The notes below the pieces were generated by a model that was given only the letters and a program-made list of their open reading frames with translations, did not search any database and was not told where the DNA came from. A stretch of 64,000 nucleotides of DNA from a bacterium. GTDB lineage: Bacteria > DRYD01. Location: positions 59,014-123,013 of the forward strand of contig JAUQQQ010000007.1 of assembly GCA_030549815.1 (NCBI GenBank). The letters are read 5' to 3'. Both the position numbers and the translations under genes were made by a program. Each line of letters begins with the position of its first letter. The first letter of the stretch is position 1. Shown in pieces: positions 35,530 through 44,781 of the stretch.

Positions 35530-35559
35530 GCTACTTATTCCTATCGGTAATTTCTTCAT

Positions 35560-36201
35560 TTCACACACCTCTTTTTTTATTAAATATTTGAATCGCTCTC
35601 AGCAGGATTTTCCTTCCAAAACTACACATTCTTTAATTCGAAAAATCCCAACACTAACAAATTACTATCTCTTTAACCAATCCTTTGATCCTTTTTTATA
35701 TTTCTCCAATCAACACACGTTTCCTATACCTTTTTCAAAATATTATGTTTCAGTCACATACACAATTTTTATGATTACCTTATATTAAGAAACTTCTTGC
35801 TAACCTCTATAAAGATAGGCAGATTTATTTTTTAACTTAACATAATTGTAAAAAAACTTCATAAAAATTTTCGTATTTATCAACATCTCTTTTGACATCA
35901 TCAATATTCCTATTGAATAGTTAGTAGGTATATATCCTAAAAGAAAATACTCCTTACTTTTTAATTGCTGAATAATCATATACCGGTGAGAGATAAATGG
36001 CTTTATAGATTGTTGGTTTTAGCCATTCATCTCTCCTTTACCCGAAGGAAGGCTTCACCTGCCTTTAGGCAGGCTTCACCTGAAAAAGAGATCTTTCTAG
36101 CTTTGGTTTCGTAAAAACAAATATTGACACACTATCTTAATAAGGATTACTATAGCCAATAAAAACTTCTTACCCATTTAACTAACTTCTTTCCTTAAGA
36201 A
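35560..36201. repeat. Gene-free region with hairpin-rich repeat copy C (35986-36125)
   Basis: The first part (35560-35980) has no gene I can support. From 35986 on plus it matches copy B reversed: GAGAGATAAATGGCT ... AGCCATTCATCTCTC forms a 15-bp stem with one mismatch, two AGGCTTCACCT micro-hairpin units follow (about 36048-36092), then a GAGATCTTTCTAGC...TTCGTAAAA stretch resembling the TnpB-side flank of copy B. No tnpB remains beyond it. Confidence 0.65.
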
Positions 36202-36924
36202 CTAAGTAAATAAATACTGCAATTCGTTAAACAGGGTTATTTCTAAATCAAAAAGTTTATAAGGATCAATATAAAAACTTTCTAAATCTTTAATAAAAGG
36301 AACAAAAACAACTTTCTCAAAGTTTTTAGCAAGCTCCTCATAAACATCCATCCCTTTAACGTCATTTTCAAAAATCCTATTAACAAAAAGAATAGGAATT
36401 TCTTTTTTCATTTCCTTTAATAATTTTACAAACTTTAGGGTAGTATGGAAAGATAAAATTGAATTAGAAGAAACAACCCAAAACTCTGCCTTGGGTAAGA
36501 ACCTAAATATGTCAAGAATAGGATCAGTGAGAGTAGGAGGAGTATCAAAAAGAAGTAAATTAATATCTTTCCAATTAGTAATCGTAAGTAATTCTAAAAA
36601 AACATCCGTTATTTCTTCCCCCCTTAAAGCTAAAGGATTATCTTTTGAGAAAAAATTAACAGATAGCAAAAAAACATTTTTCAAAACCTCCGGCAAAACT
36701 ATACCATCTTCTTCCTTAAAAGTAGAAGTAGAATTAAAGATTATATGTAAAGAAGAGCCGGTAAAATCCAAATCGCAAACCCCAACTTTAACAAACCTTG
36801 AAAACACCAATGAAAGCAAAAAAGTCAAAGTAGACTTACCAACCCCACCTTTAGAACCACATATAACTATTATTTTTTTATTTTCTAAATTCTTTTTTAT
36901 ACCTTCTACTCTTATATCTATCAT
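36202..36924 (-). CDS. MinD/ParA-like P-loop ATPase
   Basis: 240 residues. Deviant Walker A at 24-32 (SKGGVGKST, with signature Lys25), VGVCDLDFTGSSLH switch I, LLFDTPPTLTD Walker B, and a late VPFIKDLESF. It lacks the CxxC of Mrp/NBP35 carriers and a clear C-terminal MinD amphipathic helix. It could position complexes or assist metallocentre assembly; the nearby hypA hints at the latter, but this is inference. A gap of about 95 bases separates it from hypA. Confidence 0.85.
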   Translation of the reverse strand: MIDIRVEGIKKNLENKKIIVICGSKGGVGKSTLTFLLSLVFSRFVKVGVCDLDFTGSSLHIIFNSTSTFKEEDGIVLPEVLKNVFLLSVNFFSKDNPLALRGEEITDVFLELLTITNWKDINLLLFDTPPTLTDPILDIFRFLPKAEFWVVSSNSILSFHTTLKFVKLLKEMKKEIPILFVNRIFENDVKGMDVYEELAKNFEKVVFVPFIKDLESFYIDPYKLFDLEITLFNELQYLFT

Positions 36925-37019
36925 TACTACATTATTATTAACAAAAATTTTTCCAATGTAGTTTTATCTAAAAATAAGAAAACTTAGTATTATTAATCCA
37001 AAACAAGAATTTACTATTT

Positions 37020-37388
37020 TTATTTTGTTTCGCATTTTTCAATAAAAACGCCCCTACCTTCCACAATCTTAAAGTCGTTAGAAAAACATTTAGGACACTT
37101 AACAAAGATATGAATAGATTCAGGTAAAAAATGTATATCTTCCTTCTCCTCTTCACTTAAATCAATTTCATCATAATAAAATTCATTAGCACAAACATTA
37201 CATTTAAATTTCGCTTTTACCTCTTGAAAAGATACATTCACATCCATTCCATTAAGCTCAGATAACAAAGCATTTTTAAACAAATCAATATCTATTTGTT
37301 GAATTTGACCAATATATACAATAATTCTATTACAATTAAGGGATAAAATAGTTTCTTTAGCAGCTCTTGCTAATGAAAATTCATGCAT
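37020..37388 (-). CDS. hypA: Hydrogenase nickel-insertion protein HypA
   Basis: 122 residues from the MHE start (MHEFSLARA), whose N-terminal Met/His2/Glu3 bind nickel. The zinc domain has Cys pairs CNVC and CPKC. HypA delivers Ni to [NiFe] hydrogenase large subunit with HypB. The longer frame from 37400 adds MINN and is rejected, because the family requires His at position 2. Start sits just after the D-aminoacylase stop, so it is translationally coupled. No hydrogenase structural genes are in view; a maturation protease is at 48335-48766. Confidence 0.93.
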   Translation of the reverse strand: MHEFSLARAAKETILSLNCNRIIVYIGQIQQIDIDLFKNALLSELNGMDVNVSFQEVKAKFKCNVCANEFYYDEIDLSEEEKEDIHFLPESIHIFVKCPKCFSNDFKIVEGRGVFIEKCETK

Positions 37389-37392
37389 GTTA

Positions 37393-38961
37393 TTAATCAA
37401 AATCCCTTAAAACCTTTCCATTCTTACAAATAACTGTTCCATTTTCGAAGGCTTTTTTTCCATTAACAAAAACATTAACTATCCCCTTAGCCAAAGATTT
37501 AGGATTAGAATAAGTAGCTCTATCTTCTATTTCTTTATAATTAAAAACAACAAGGTCAGCAAAAAATCCCTTCTTTATAGCTCCCCTATTCTTTATGCCA
37601 AACTTTAAAGCTGGAAAATAAGTCATCTTAAAAACTGCATCAGACAAAGATATATCTTTCCTTTCTTTAACGTAATAAGAAATAAATTTAACGAATGATC
37701 CAAATGTTCTCGGATGAGGAAACGCAGGAGTATCACAGTTTCTTACGGCACTATCGCTTGCTACCATAACAAAATCTTGTTTTGCTATATAATCCACTTC
37801 CTCCTGATCCATTAAGAAATAAATAGCTCCCAAGTCATATTCTTCAATTCTCATTAATTCTATCACAGTCCTTGCCTCACTTAATTTCATATCCCGAGCT
37901 ATTTCACTTATCGACATACCAAGATACTTGCTAAGTTTAGGGTTATATGCTTCAGAAATTATTATCTTATCCCAGGGAGTATGAGGATATTTTTCTATTT
38001 CCTCTGCAACCATTTCAGGATCCTCACTTATCTTTTTGATTATTTCTTCTATCGACCCTTCTAAATATTGTGGAGGCAATACTTGAGATAACCCCGTATT
38101 AGAAGCGTTATAAGGATACTGATCAGCAGCTATGTTTATACCACTATCAATCGCTTCTCTTATCTTTTCACAAGCTTGCAAAGCCTTACCTCTTCCACTT
38201 CCTGCAGCTTTTAAATGTGATATTTGAAAATTAACCCCTGAAAGCCTTGATATATCTATACTCTCTTGTATTGCTTCCAAAAGTGCAGAACTTTCTGACC
38301 TCATGTGATTAGTAACAACCCTTTCTTTCTTTTTTACAACCTTAGCTAATTCAACCAGCTCTTCCAAATCAGAAAACCTTCCTGGTATGTATATTAAACC
38401 AAGTGATAAACCAATTGCTCCTTCATCTAACGCTTTTTCAACTTCAAATTTCATTTGCTGCAATTTTTCATAGTCTAATTTAGTATTAGAATAACCAACA
38501 ACTTCCGCTCTTATCTGACCATGGCCAACTAAATAAGCATGGTTAACAGCAATCTCAGTTTTTTCTAAAAAATTCAAATACTCTCCTACTGTTCTCCATT
38601 GAATATCCTCTATCCCATAAGATTTTGCTTCCGTTAAAATACTACTAATCGTATTATTTGTTGGACAAACAGAAAATCCACAATTACCAGATATAACTGT
38701 AGTAACTCCTTGTGAGATCGCACTTTCTGCCTCAGGATAAGCTATAATAGTTAAATCACTATGACTATGAACATCTATAAACCCTGGACAAATATAATTT
38801 CCTTCTATATCGATAACCTCATAATTATCCTGATTTATTTTATCTTCAAAAATAACGTCTTGTATAATCTCGTTTTCTATTATAATACTGCCTTTTTTTA
38901 TTTCAGAATTCTTCTGCCCGTCAACAATAAACCCATTTTTTAATAAAAGTTTCTTTGTCAT
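37393..38961 (-). CDS. N-acyl-D-amino-acid deacylase / D-aminoacylase family amidohydrolase
   Basis: 522 residues. Amidohydrolase fold with the metal motif HSHSD (His65, His67), SGNCGFSV (Cys94, the distinctive metal ligand of D-aminoacylases), GLSLGLIY, VTNHMRSE and HLKAAG, and a C-terminal composite beta domain (GFFADLVVFNY). It hydrolyses N-acyl-D-amino acids or related dipeptides. Linkage to hypA is probably only operonic. Confidence 0.9.
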   Translation of the reverse strand: MTKKLLLKNGFIVDGQKNSEIKKGSIIIENEIIQDVIFEDKINQDNYEVIDIEGNYICPGFIDVHSHSDLTIIAYPEAESAISQGVTTVISGNCGFSVCPTNNTISSILTEAKSYGIEDIQWRTVGEYLNFLEKTEIAVNHAYLVGHGQIRAEVVGYSNTKLDYEKLQQMKFEVEKALDEGAIGLSLGLIYIPGRFSDLEELVELAKVVKKKERVVTNHMRSESSALLEAIQESIDISRLSGVNFQISHLKAAGSGRGKALQACEKIREAIDSGINIAADQYPYNASNTGLSQVLPPQYLEGSIEEIIKKISEDPEMVAEEIEKYPHTPWDKIIISEAYNPKLSKYLGMSISEIARDMKLSEARTVIELMRIEEYDLGAIYFLMDQEEVDYIAKQDFVMVASDSAVRNCDTPAFPHPRTFGSFVKFISYYVKERKDISLSDAVFKMTYFPALKFGIKNRGAIKKGFFADLVVFNYKEIEDRATYSNPKSLAKGIVNVFVNGKKAFENGTVICKNGKVLRDFD

Positions 38962-38973
38962 TATTTTTGCCTC

Positions 38974-39159
38974 CTATCTATATTCTCTAAATAATACCAA
39001 ACACAATATACTGATGATAGCAATTATTTTTTCTCCCGAATCCTTCAAATCAAAATTAACAGAAACAGATCCATCTAAATTTTTTTTCATGAATACTTGG
39101 CAAATAACTTCTTCTTCACTTTTTCTATCATCCAAGAAAATTACTTCAAATTTTGCCAT
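38974..39159 (-). CDS. Small hypothetical protein with C-terminal hydrophobic segment
   Basis: 61 residues starting MAKFEVIFLDDRKSEEE, with a C-terminal hydrophobic stretch (IIAIISILCLVLF). ATG 39159 has AAGGTG five bases upstream; the longer frame from 39198 does not. Unrecognised. It precedes the D-aminoacylase by 12 bases, supporting a real operon member. Confidence 0.5.
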   Translation of the reverse strand: MAKFEVIFLDDRKSEEEVICQVFMKKNLDGSVSVNFDLKDSGEKIIAIISILCLVLFREYR

Positions 39160-39359
39160 AGCACACCTTGATTTTAAACAGGATTTTAAATATGACAAAC
39201 GGGTAAAAATAAAAAGGGAAAATTTCCTTTACTTTCCATACTAAATCACTATTTTCGAAAATTTCATAATCAACAAAAGGATATATTAATTTTTTATTAT
39301 AAAATGCGTATGTTTTTTTGTTTTTCACAAATTAATTTCAACAAAATTAATCACAATAA

Positions 39360-39713
39360 TTAAATTTTTTGAGCAACAACATTATCAACCAATTGCTTAA
39401 AAACTTCAAAATTTTCAACTGCCAACAACTGTAGATTTTTCCTATCTATCTTAATATTATTTTTCTTGAGTAAATTAATGAACTTACTATAAGATATTCC
39501 ACAGAGTCTACAAGCTGCGTTTATTCTTTCAATCCATAATTTTCTAAAATCTCTTTTCTTTTGTCTTCTATCCCTATGAGCATACTTACCTGCATGTAAT
39601 AAGGCTTCGTTAGCAGTTTTAAATCTTCTACTTCTTGCTCCTCTATAACCTCTTGCTAATTTAAGTATTTTTTTATGGGCTTTCTTTTTAATTTTTGCTC
39701 TTTTTATTCTCAT
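39360..39713 (-). CDS. rplT: 50S ribosomal protein L20
   Basis: 117 residues, normal length. The basic N-terminal arm (KKKAHKKILKLARGYRGARSRRFKTANEALLHAGKYAHRDRRQKKRDFRKLWI) is diagnostic when read in pieces, and INAACRLCGISYSKFI follows. It is essential for early 50S assembly. AAGGAGAG precedes the ATG. The usual partners infC and rpmI are absent; it is coupled to rpsT instead. Confidence 0.97.
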   Translation of the reverse strand: MRIKRAKIKKKAHKKILKLARGYRGARSRRFKTANEALLHAGKYAHRDRRQKKRDFRKLWIERINAACRLCGISYSKFINLLKKNNIKIDRKNLQLLAVENFEVFKQLVDNVVAQKI

Positions 39714-39731
39714 ATAAATCTCTCCTTTACA

Positions 39732-40070
39732 CTAAACTTTGCTTAAATTTTGAATAGAGGAAATAGTTTTATTATAAAACAGAGTGATTCTTGATTTTTT
39801 TCTTGCTGCTTCATTTTTATGAAAGACCCCTTTTGAAACAGCTTTATCTATTTCTTTGTATGCTTGTCTTAACATTTCTTCAACGTTCAATTTTTGCTGT
39901 TCTGAAAAGTTAGATTTTAAATTAATGATGCTTTTTCTGACATTTTTCAATAATACCTTTACTTTTTTGGTAATTTGTTTATTCCTTTGGGTTTTTTCAG
40001 CCACTTTTCTTAAAATTTTTCTTTTCTTTAGCCTTCTCTTTTGTTTCTTAGATAAAGTTTGTTCAGACAT
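39732..40070 (-). CDS. rpsT: 30S ribosomal protein S20, N-terminally extended
   Basis: 112 residues, about 25 longer than usual. The S20 signature [17 protein letters not shown] is at the C-terminal third. The added N-terminus ([17 protein letters not shown]) is strongly basic and would contact 16S rRNA. AGGAGAGG site. First of the rpsT-rplT pair. Confidence 0.95.
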   Translation of the reverse strand: MSEQTLSKKQKRRLKKRKILRKVAEKTQRNKQITKKVKVLLKNVRKSIINLKSNFSEQQKLNVEEMLRQAYKEIDKAVSKGVFHKNEAARKKSRITLFYNKTISSIQNLSKV

Positions 40071-40121
40071 ACTCTACACCTCTCCTTTATTTATTCTATT
40101 CATAAAATTCTATAAAAACTT

Positions 40122-41447
40122 TTATTTACCTTTTTGTGCCAATTCTACAATAGTTTTAATAGGTAGGGATTTTGGACGTTCGATAGGGAATCCAACGGCT
40201 CTTGCCCAAACAACTTGCGCAGTCATCCCCATTATCCTTGAAACACCAAACATAACAGTATAAAAATCGTATTCCTTTAAATTATAGTGATAAAGAACGG
40301 CTCCAGAATGCCCATCAACATTAGGATAAGGATCTTTAACTTTACCAGTCGCTTTTAGAATATCAGGAACAACTTCATACAATAACCTAACCATCTTGAT
40401 AACATCTGAATCTAATTTCTTATCTTTAGCAAAATTAGCAAAAGCAGTATATCTTGGGTCAGTAACTCTCAAAACAGCATGTCCAAAACCTGGTATAACC
40501 TTCCCACTTGCTAAATGATTATTTATATATTCAATTAACTTATCTTTAGGAGGAATACCATTGAAGAATTTAAGAATATTAAGAATCCATCTTAAAGATT
40601 CACTACTTGCATTACCATGTAAAGGACCAGCCAAACCACACATTCCCCCTGCAACAGAATAATATATATCAGATAAAGCAGAACTAATATTGAAACACGT
40701 ATGAGCACTAACGTTTCCACCCTCATGGTCACTATGCAAAATTAAATAAATTCTAATTAAATCTGCAAAATCCTTGTCCAACACAAAATCATCATTAACA
40801 TTCAACATGTTAGCAAAATTAGCTCCATAATCAAGGTTTTCATTAGGTTTAACAAAAACATCATCCCTGTATGTTCTTCGATAAATATAAGCAGCGATAA
40901 CAGGAGCACGGGCTATTAAATTAATACAATCCTCCAACATTGGCTTCCATAAATCCCTCTTACTCATGCCCTCATAATAGCTCTTTGCAAAAACAGATTC
41001 CCTCTGCATAGCAAGAATAGCCATAGCAAACTGAGTCATAGGATGAGTATTAGCAGGTGTATTCCTCAAAACCTCAATGACATACTTTGGCAATCTTTCC
41101 CTTATCTTTATATACTCTTCTAATTCTTCAACTTCATCCTTAGAGGGTATTTCTCCCGTCAGTAAAAGATACCATAAACCTAAAACATAAGGAAAATCAG
41201 AAACCTTCGGTAGAAGTTTTATGACTTCATCTATCGAGTAGCCCCTAAATTTTATCCCTTCATAAGGATCAACGACAGAGATTTCGCAAACCAAAGCAGG
41301 TACATCTCTCATACCACCTAAAACTTGAGAAACTTTAACATCAGCAATTGTTTGCTCACCATAACTTTCCAATACACTCTTATACTCTTTTCTCCACTTA
41401 TCCACTACATCTTCCATTCTCTGGAAAAGGCTAACCTTTAGCTTCAT
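40122..41447 (-). CDS. gltA: Citrate synthase, mitochondrial-like (Si) type
   Basis: 441 residues. Active-site segments: HSDHEGGNVSAHT (His), GFGHAVLRVTDPRY (His) and PNVDGHSGAVLYHY (Asp). The C-terminus MGMTAQVVWARAVGFPIERPKS is similar to eukaryotic mitochondrial enzymes and some bacterial ones, not to E. coli GltA. It condenses oxaloacetate and acetyl-CoA. It ends the series nuoH...icd-mdh-gltA, 12 bases after mdh. Confidence 0.96.
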   Translation of the reverse strand: MKLKVSLFQRMEDVVDKWRKEYKSVLESYGEQTIADVKVSQVLGGMRDVPALVCEISVVDPYEGIKFRGYSIDEVIKLLPKVSDFPYVLGLWYLLLTGEIPSKDEVEELEEYIKIRERLPKYVIEVLRNTPANTHPMTQFAMAILAMQRESVFAKSYYEGMSKRDLWKPMLEDCINLIARAPVIAAYIYRRTYRDDVFVKPNENLDYGANFANMLNVNDDFVLDKDFADLIRIYLILHSDHEGGNVSAHTCFNISSALSDIYYSVAGGMCGLAGPLHGNASSESLRWILNILKFFNGIPPKDKLIEYINNHLASGKVIPGFGHAVLRVTDPRYTAFANFAKDKKLDSDVIKMVRLLYEVVPDILKATGKVKDPYPNVDGHSGAVLYHYNLKEYDFYTVMFGVSRIMGMTAQVVWARAVGFPIERPKSLPIKTIVELAQKGK

Positions 41448-41459
41448 AGAGACCCTCCT

Positions 41460-42404
41460 TTAAACAATGTTAAGAGTATATAGTTCTTGGCATAACTGTT
41501 TTATTTTTTGGGCAGACTTATTTAACTCTTCTTTCTCAAAATCACTTAAATCAATCTCCACAACTTTTTCTATACCTTTGCTACCAAGCACAACAGGTAA
41601 CCCTATAACCAAATCATCATATCCATACTCTCCCTCACAATAAACAGAAACAGGAAGGATTTGCTTTTTATCAAAAATAATAGATTTAATCATTTCGAGA
41701 GTAGAAGCAGCTGGTGCATAATAAGCAGAACCAGTTTTTAGAAGAGAGACTATCTCAGCTCCTCCATTCCTCGTCCTCTCAACCAGTTCTTTTAATTCCT
41801 CTTTTTTTAGCATTTTTTCTATAGGAATACCGGAGATTGTTGTATGAGTTAAAACAGGAACCATCGTATCCCCATGGCTACCCAAAACAAGAGCATTAAT
41901 ATTATCCAAAGATACACCCAATTTTTCAGAAATAAAGTACTTAAACCTTGCAGAATCAAGAACACCTGCCATACCCATAACATTAAACCTATTCCATCCA
42001 TAATTTTTTAAAATCTTGTAAGCCAAATAAGTCATAACATCAAGGGGATTTGAAACAACTATGACTATACTATTTGAAGCATATTTTCTAACATTTTCAA
42101 CTACTTCCTTCATTATGTTAGAATTAGTATTCAATAAATCTTCTCTTGACATACCCGGTTTCCTTGCAATACCTGCTGTTATAACAACTATATCACTACC
42201 TTTAATATCTTGATAATCATTACTACCTACAATTTTAATAGAATTATTGAACACTGCCATCATTTGCATCATGTCCAAAGCTTTACCTTTAGGCATGTCC
42301 TGAACTACGTCAACCATAACAACATGAGCTAACTCATTCAAAGCTATTAAAGAAGCCAGTGTAGATCCAACATTACCAGCACCTATTATACTTACTTTTC
42401 TCAT
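41460..42404 (-). CDS. mdh: Malate dehydrogenase (LDH-like type)
   Basis: 314 residues. NAD site GAGNVGSTLASLIA; substrate loop ARKPGMSREDLL, whose Arg is typical of malate specificity; catalytic His in LGSHGDTMVPV. It interconverts malate and oxaloacetate, feeding citrate synthase downstream. The start is preceded by GAAGG and by a hairpin element also found before the aldolase gene. Confidence 0.95.
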   Translation of the reverse strand: MRKVSIIGAGNVGSTLASLIALNELAHVVMVDVVQDMPKGKALDMMQMMAVFNNSIKIVGSNDYQDIKGSDIVVITAGIARKPGMSREDLLNTNSNIMKEVVENVRKYASNSIVIVVSNPLDVMTYLAYKILKNYGWNRFNVMGMAGVLDSARFKYFISEKLGVSLDNINALVLGSHGDTMVPVLTHTTISGIPIEKMLKKEELKELVERTRNGGAEIVSLLKTGSAYYAPAASTLEMIKSIIFDKKQILPVSVYCEGEYGYDDLVIGLPVVLGSKGIEKVVEIDLSDFEKEELNKSAQKIKQLCQELYTLNIV

Positions 42405-42420
42405 AAACCTTCTTCTGGGG

Positions 42421-42451
42421 ATTTATATACCGCCAATTCCCCAAGGCGGTT
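42421..42451 (-). promoter_or_regulatory. Conserved ACCGCC/GGCGGT hairpin upstream of mdh
   Basis: Twin of 27692-27722: same 6-bp stem, 10-base loop and ATATAAAT tail, with a different loop centre. It lies between the icd stop and the mdh ribosome binding site. Confidence 0.6.
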
Positions 42452-42452
42452 A

Positions 42453-43667
42453 TCAAGCATTTATAAATTCATCATACTTTTCTTCTAATTTCGGATCCAC
42501 TATTAAAGAAAGCAAATAATCACCAAATTCCCTGGTTGTAGCACCATCATTTCTACCTGTTATAACAACCTTCCTTTCAAATTGATTAGCAACATCAAGA
42601 GCCATATCTATTTTTTTAGCAATACTTTGAAATCCTATATATTCGAGCATCATTGAAGCAGCTTTGATAATGCTGGAAGGATCCGCATAATGTTGCCTAT
42701 TTTCCTGAACCATCCTGGGAGCACTACCATGTATAGCTTCAAACATAGCATATTTACTGCCAATATTAGCAGATCCTGCGGTTCCAACTCCACCTTGTAT
42801 CTCAGCAGCCTCATCTGTTAAAATATCCCCGAAAAGATTAGGTAAAACAAAAACCTGAAATTCACTTCTCCTTTTAACATCTATCAATTTAGCAGTCATT
42901 ATATCAATAAACCAATCATCTGCTTGTATTTCAGGATAATCCCTTGCAATCTCATAGAAAACTTTTAGAAATATACCATCAGTTGTCTTTATAACATTAG
43001 CCTTATTAACAGCAGTTACCCTTTTAAATCCATTATTCTTTGCATATTCAAAAGCCATTTTTATTATTCTTCTACTACCTGCATAACTAATAAGTCTAAA
43101 ATCTATACCAAAAGTGTTTTCAAATTCTATTCCCTTCGATCCAAGAGCATAAAGATCTTCTGTATTTTCCCTAAAAAATATCCAATTAATCTTCTCGTTC
43201 AAAACCTTAACAGGTCTAACATTGGCAAAAAGGTCGAATTCTTTTCTAAGGAAAACATTAGCACTTTCTATATTAGGAATGCCTTCCCCTGCTTTCGGAG
43301 TAGTAGTAGGTCCTTTTAGAAATACATTACATTCCCTAATTTTTTCAAGTACATCGTCAGGAACAGGTTTCATTTCCTTTATTCTTCTTTCTAAAGTCAA
43401 CCCTTCAATATCTTTAAAAATAACATTTCCTTTTTCTATTTCATCTTTTAATAAAATCTGCAATATTCTCTTTGCTTCATCAACTATATAGGGTCCAATG
43501 CCATCTCCCCCGACAAATCCAATTTTAATAGGCCTCAACTTAGTAAAATCAATAAACTCAGTATCAGAAGAAATTTTCTTTACTCTTTCCATTTGTTCTC
43601 TTATAATATCCTCAAAATATTTCTTTGCTTGTTCCCATAAATTATCCTCAATCTTAATTATTTTCAT
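42453..43667 (-). CDS. icd: Isocitrate/isopropylmalate dehydrogenase family, NAD-type isocitrate dehydrogenase
   Basis: About 404 residues. Family segments: GFVGGDGIGPYIVDEAKR, FRENTEDLYALGSKG, NKANVIKTTDGIFLKVF and FGDILTDEAAEIQGGVGTAGSANIG. The setting with mdh and citrate synthase makes isocitrate the likely substrate. ATG 43667 (GGGGAGAG site) avoids overlap with the sigma gene; 43703 does not. Coenzyme choice is not certain from sequence. Confidence 0.92.
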   Translation of the reverse strand: MKIIKIEDNLWEQAKKYFEDIIREQMERVKKISSDTEFIDFTKLRPIKIGFVGGDGIGPYIVDEAKRILQILLKDEIEKGNVIFKDIEGLTLERRIKEMKPVPDDVLEKIRECNVFLKGPTTTPKAGEGIPNIESANVFLRKEFDLFANVRPVKVLNEKINWIFFRENTEDLYALGSKGIEFENTFGIDFRLISYAGSRRIIKMAFEYAKNNGFKRVTAVNKANVIKTTDGIFLKVFYEIARDYPEIQADDWFIDIMTAKLIDVKRRSEFQVFVLPNLFGDILTDEAAEIQGGVGTAGSANIGSKYAMFEAIHGSAPRMVQENRQHYADPSSIIKAASMMLEYIGFQSIAKKIDMALDVANQFERKVVITGRNDGATTREFGDYLLSLIVDPKLEEKYDEFINA

Positions 43668-43689
43668 ACCACTCTCCCCTTTTACATTC

Positions 43690-44382
43690 TTAAATTTCAG
43701 CATTATCTACAATACTTTTAACTTTCTTTCTTATTCTTTGAAGTGCATTATCAACAGATTTAGAGGGAATGCCCATTTTCTTAGCTATTTCACTATAAGT
43801 AAATCCTTGAGATTTTAATTTTAATATTTCCCTTTCCCTTGGGGTTAATTTAGAAAACAGAGTTTCTTTTATTTTACTTTTCTCAATAAAATCTATTATA
43901 GCATCCTCTATAGATTCCTCCTGATAGGCACCATGTATTATTTTAGAAGGTATAATATAGTCATATAAATTTTTTTCAGTAGATCCTTCATCAAAAATAT
44001 TACTTTCTAGAGAAATTGGATTTTTTAAAATTTTCGATTTATTTCTATTAGAAGACTTTATAGCAGTAGTAATCTGTCTTTGAACACAGAGATTAACAAA
44101 ATTCAAAAAATTACCTTTATTTTTATCAAAATCTTGAATAGCTTTAAGAAATCCTATGTAAGCCTCCTGAACTATATCCTCTCGTTCAGCACCAGGAATG
44201 TAAAAAGGTATAACTTTTGAAAACAAAAATTTAGAATATTTTTTTATTAATACTTTCATCGCTTCTTTATTTCCTTGTTTTGCCAATTCAACAAGTTCCT
44301 CATCACTTAAATTTTCCAATTCATTATTATTAAATATACCTTCAATATTTAATTTATCTTTTTCTTTTCTTTTCTTTGACAT
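43690..44382 (-). CDS. SigH-like RNA polymerase sigma factor
   Basis: 230 residues. Region 2 has IPGAEREDIVQEAYIGFLKAIQDFD, and region 4 has LTPREREILKLKSQGFTYSEIAKKMGIPSKSVDNALQRIRKK. Spacing and an ELCxxRQI-like segment (NLCVQRQITTAIK) match the SigH/Spo0H family of Gram-positives. Its start overlaps the ferredoxin stop (TAATG), so it is translated with the redox genes. It may control the TCA genes just downstream or act globally. Confidence 0.9.
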   Translation of the reverse strand: MSKKRKEKDKLNIEGIFNNNELENLSDEELVELAKQGNKEAMKVLIKKYSKFLFSKVIPFYIPGAEREDIVQEAYIGFLKAIQDFDKNKGNFLNFVNLCVQRQITTAIKSSNRNKSKILKNPISLESNIFDEGSTEKNLYDYIIPSKIIHGAYQEESIEDAIIDFIEKSKIKETLFSKLTPREREILKLKSQGFTYSEIAKKMGIPSKSVDNALQRIRKKVKSIVDNAEI

Positions 44383-44771
44383 TATACATTCCCACTTTTC
44401 ACTATAATCCTTTGATCAAAAGTTTTTCTTTCATCATATTCAAAATACTCATCCATCCTGACAACATCCTGTTGATTATACATTGCAAATTCATAAGTAT
44501 TTTCCATTTCAATTACTTTAGTAGGACAAATTTGTTCACAAAGTCCACAAAATATACAAGCACTGACATTTATTTCAAACTTTTCAACTATTGTCCTTCC
44601 CAATTCATCTTGCAATACTTCCATCCTTATAGCTTTAACAGGACAAATTTGAGCACAGTAACCACAAGCAATACAAACACCACTTTCACAACTTAAACAT
44701 CTAATTCCTTCATCTATACTATAATCATTTATATCCACATTATTCCTGACATACTCAGGTAATTTTGCCAT
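44382..44771 (-). CDS. 2[4Fe-4S] ferredoxin, C-terminal part of split NuoI-like subunit
   Basis: 129 residues. Two clusters: Cys33/36/39 with Cys43, and Cys72/75/78 with Cys82, both CxxCxxCxxxCP. Two further cysteines (25, 28) precede. FEINVSACIFCGLCEQICPT followed by YEFAMYNQQDVV closely follows NuoI, including the region after the second cluster. The N-terminal NuoI segment is missing here but is found fused to the upstream flavoprotein. It would pass electrons between the flavoprotein and membrane module. Confidence 0.9.
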   Translation of the reverse strand: MAKLPEYVRNNVDINDYSIDEGIRCLSCESGVCIACGYCAQICPVKAIRMEVLQDELGRTIVEKFEINVSACIFCGLCEQICPTKVIEMENTYEFAMYNQQDVVRMDEYFEYDERKTFDQRIIVKSGNV

Positions 44772-44781
44772 AAATTCCCTC

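Larger units (their letters stand above)
34004..35559 (-). pseudogene. Broken AAA-ATPase-like / PD-(D/E)XK nuclease gene
   Basis: Read together, the frame begins MKKLPIGISSF at 35559, with an AAA-ATPase-like domain (YYYVDKTKYVKNLMEGG, SRPRRFGKSLFVDTL Walker A, KVVLLVDEYDKPI Walker B), and ends with a PD-(D/E)XK domain (FECNAELHTKLGRIDIIL, YIFEIKVGRDK). Three lesions break it. A GC-rich insertion after SSF causes a frameshift and TAG; an inverted copy after IYNPL causes a stop at 34730; and TAG replaces a codon after VLIK. Open fragments are 34730-35506 and 34004-34630. The function of intact members is unknown. Confidence 0.85.

Noticed and set aside
39146..39328. Minus-strand 60-codon ORF downstream of rplT
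   Set aside because: It needs a GTG start without a ribosome binding site and overlaps the better supported small gene at 38974-39159. It could still be real, but I cannot support it.
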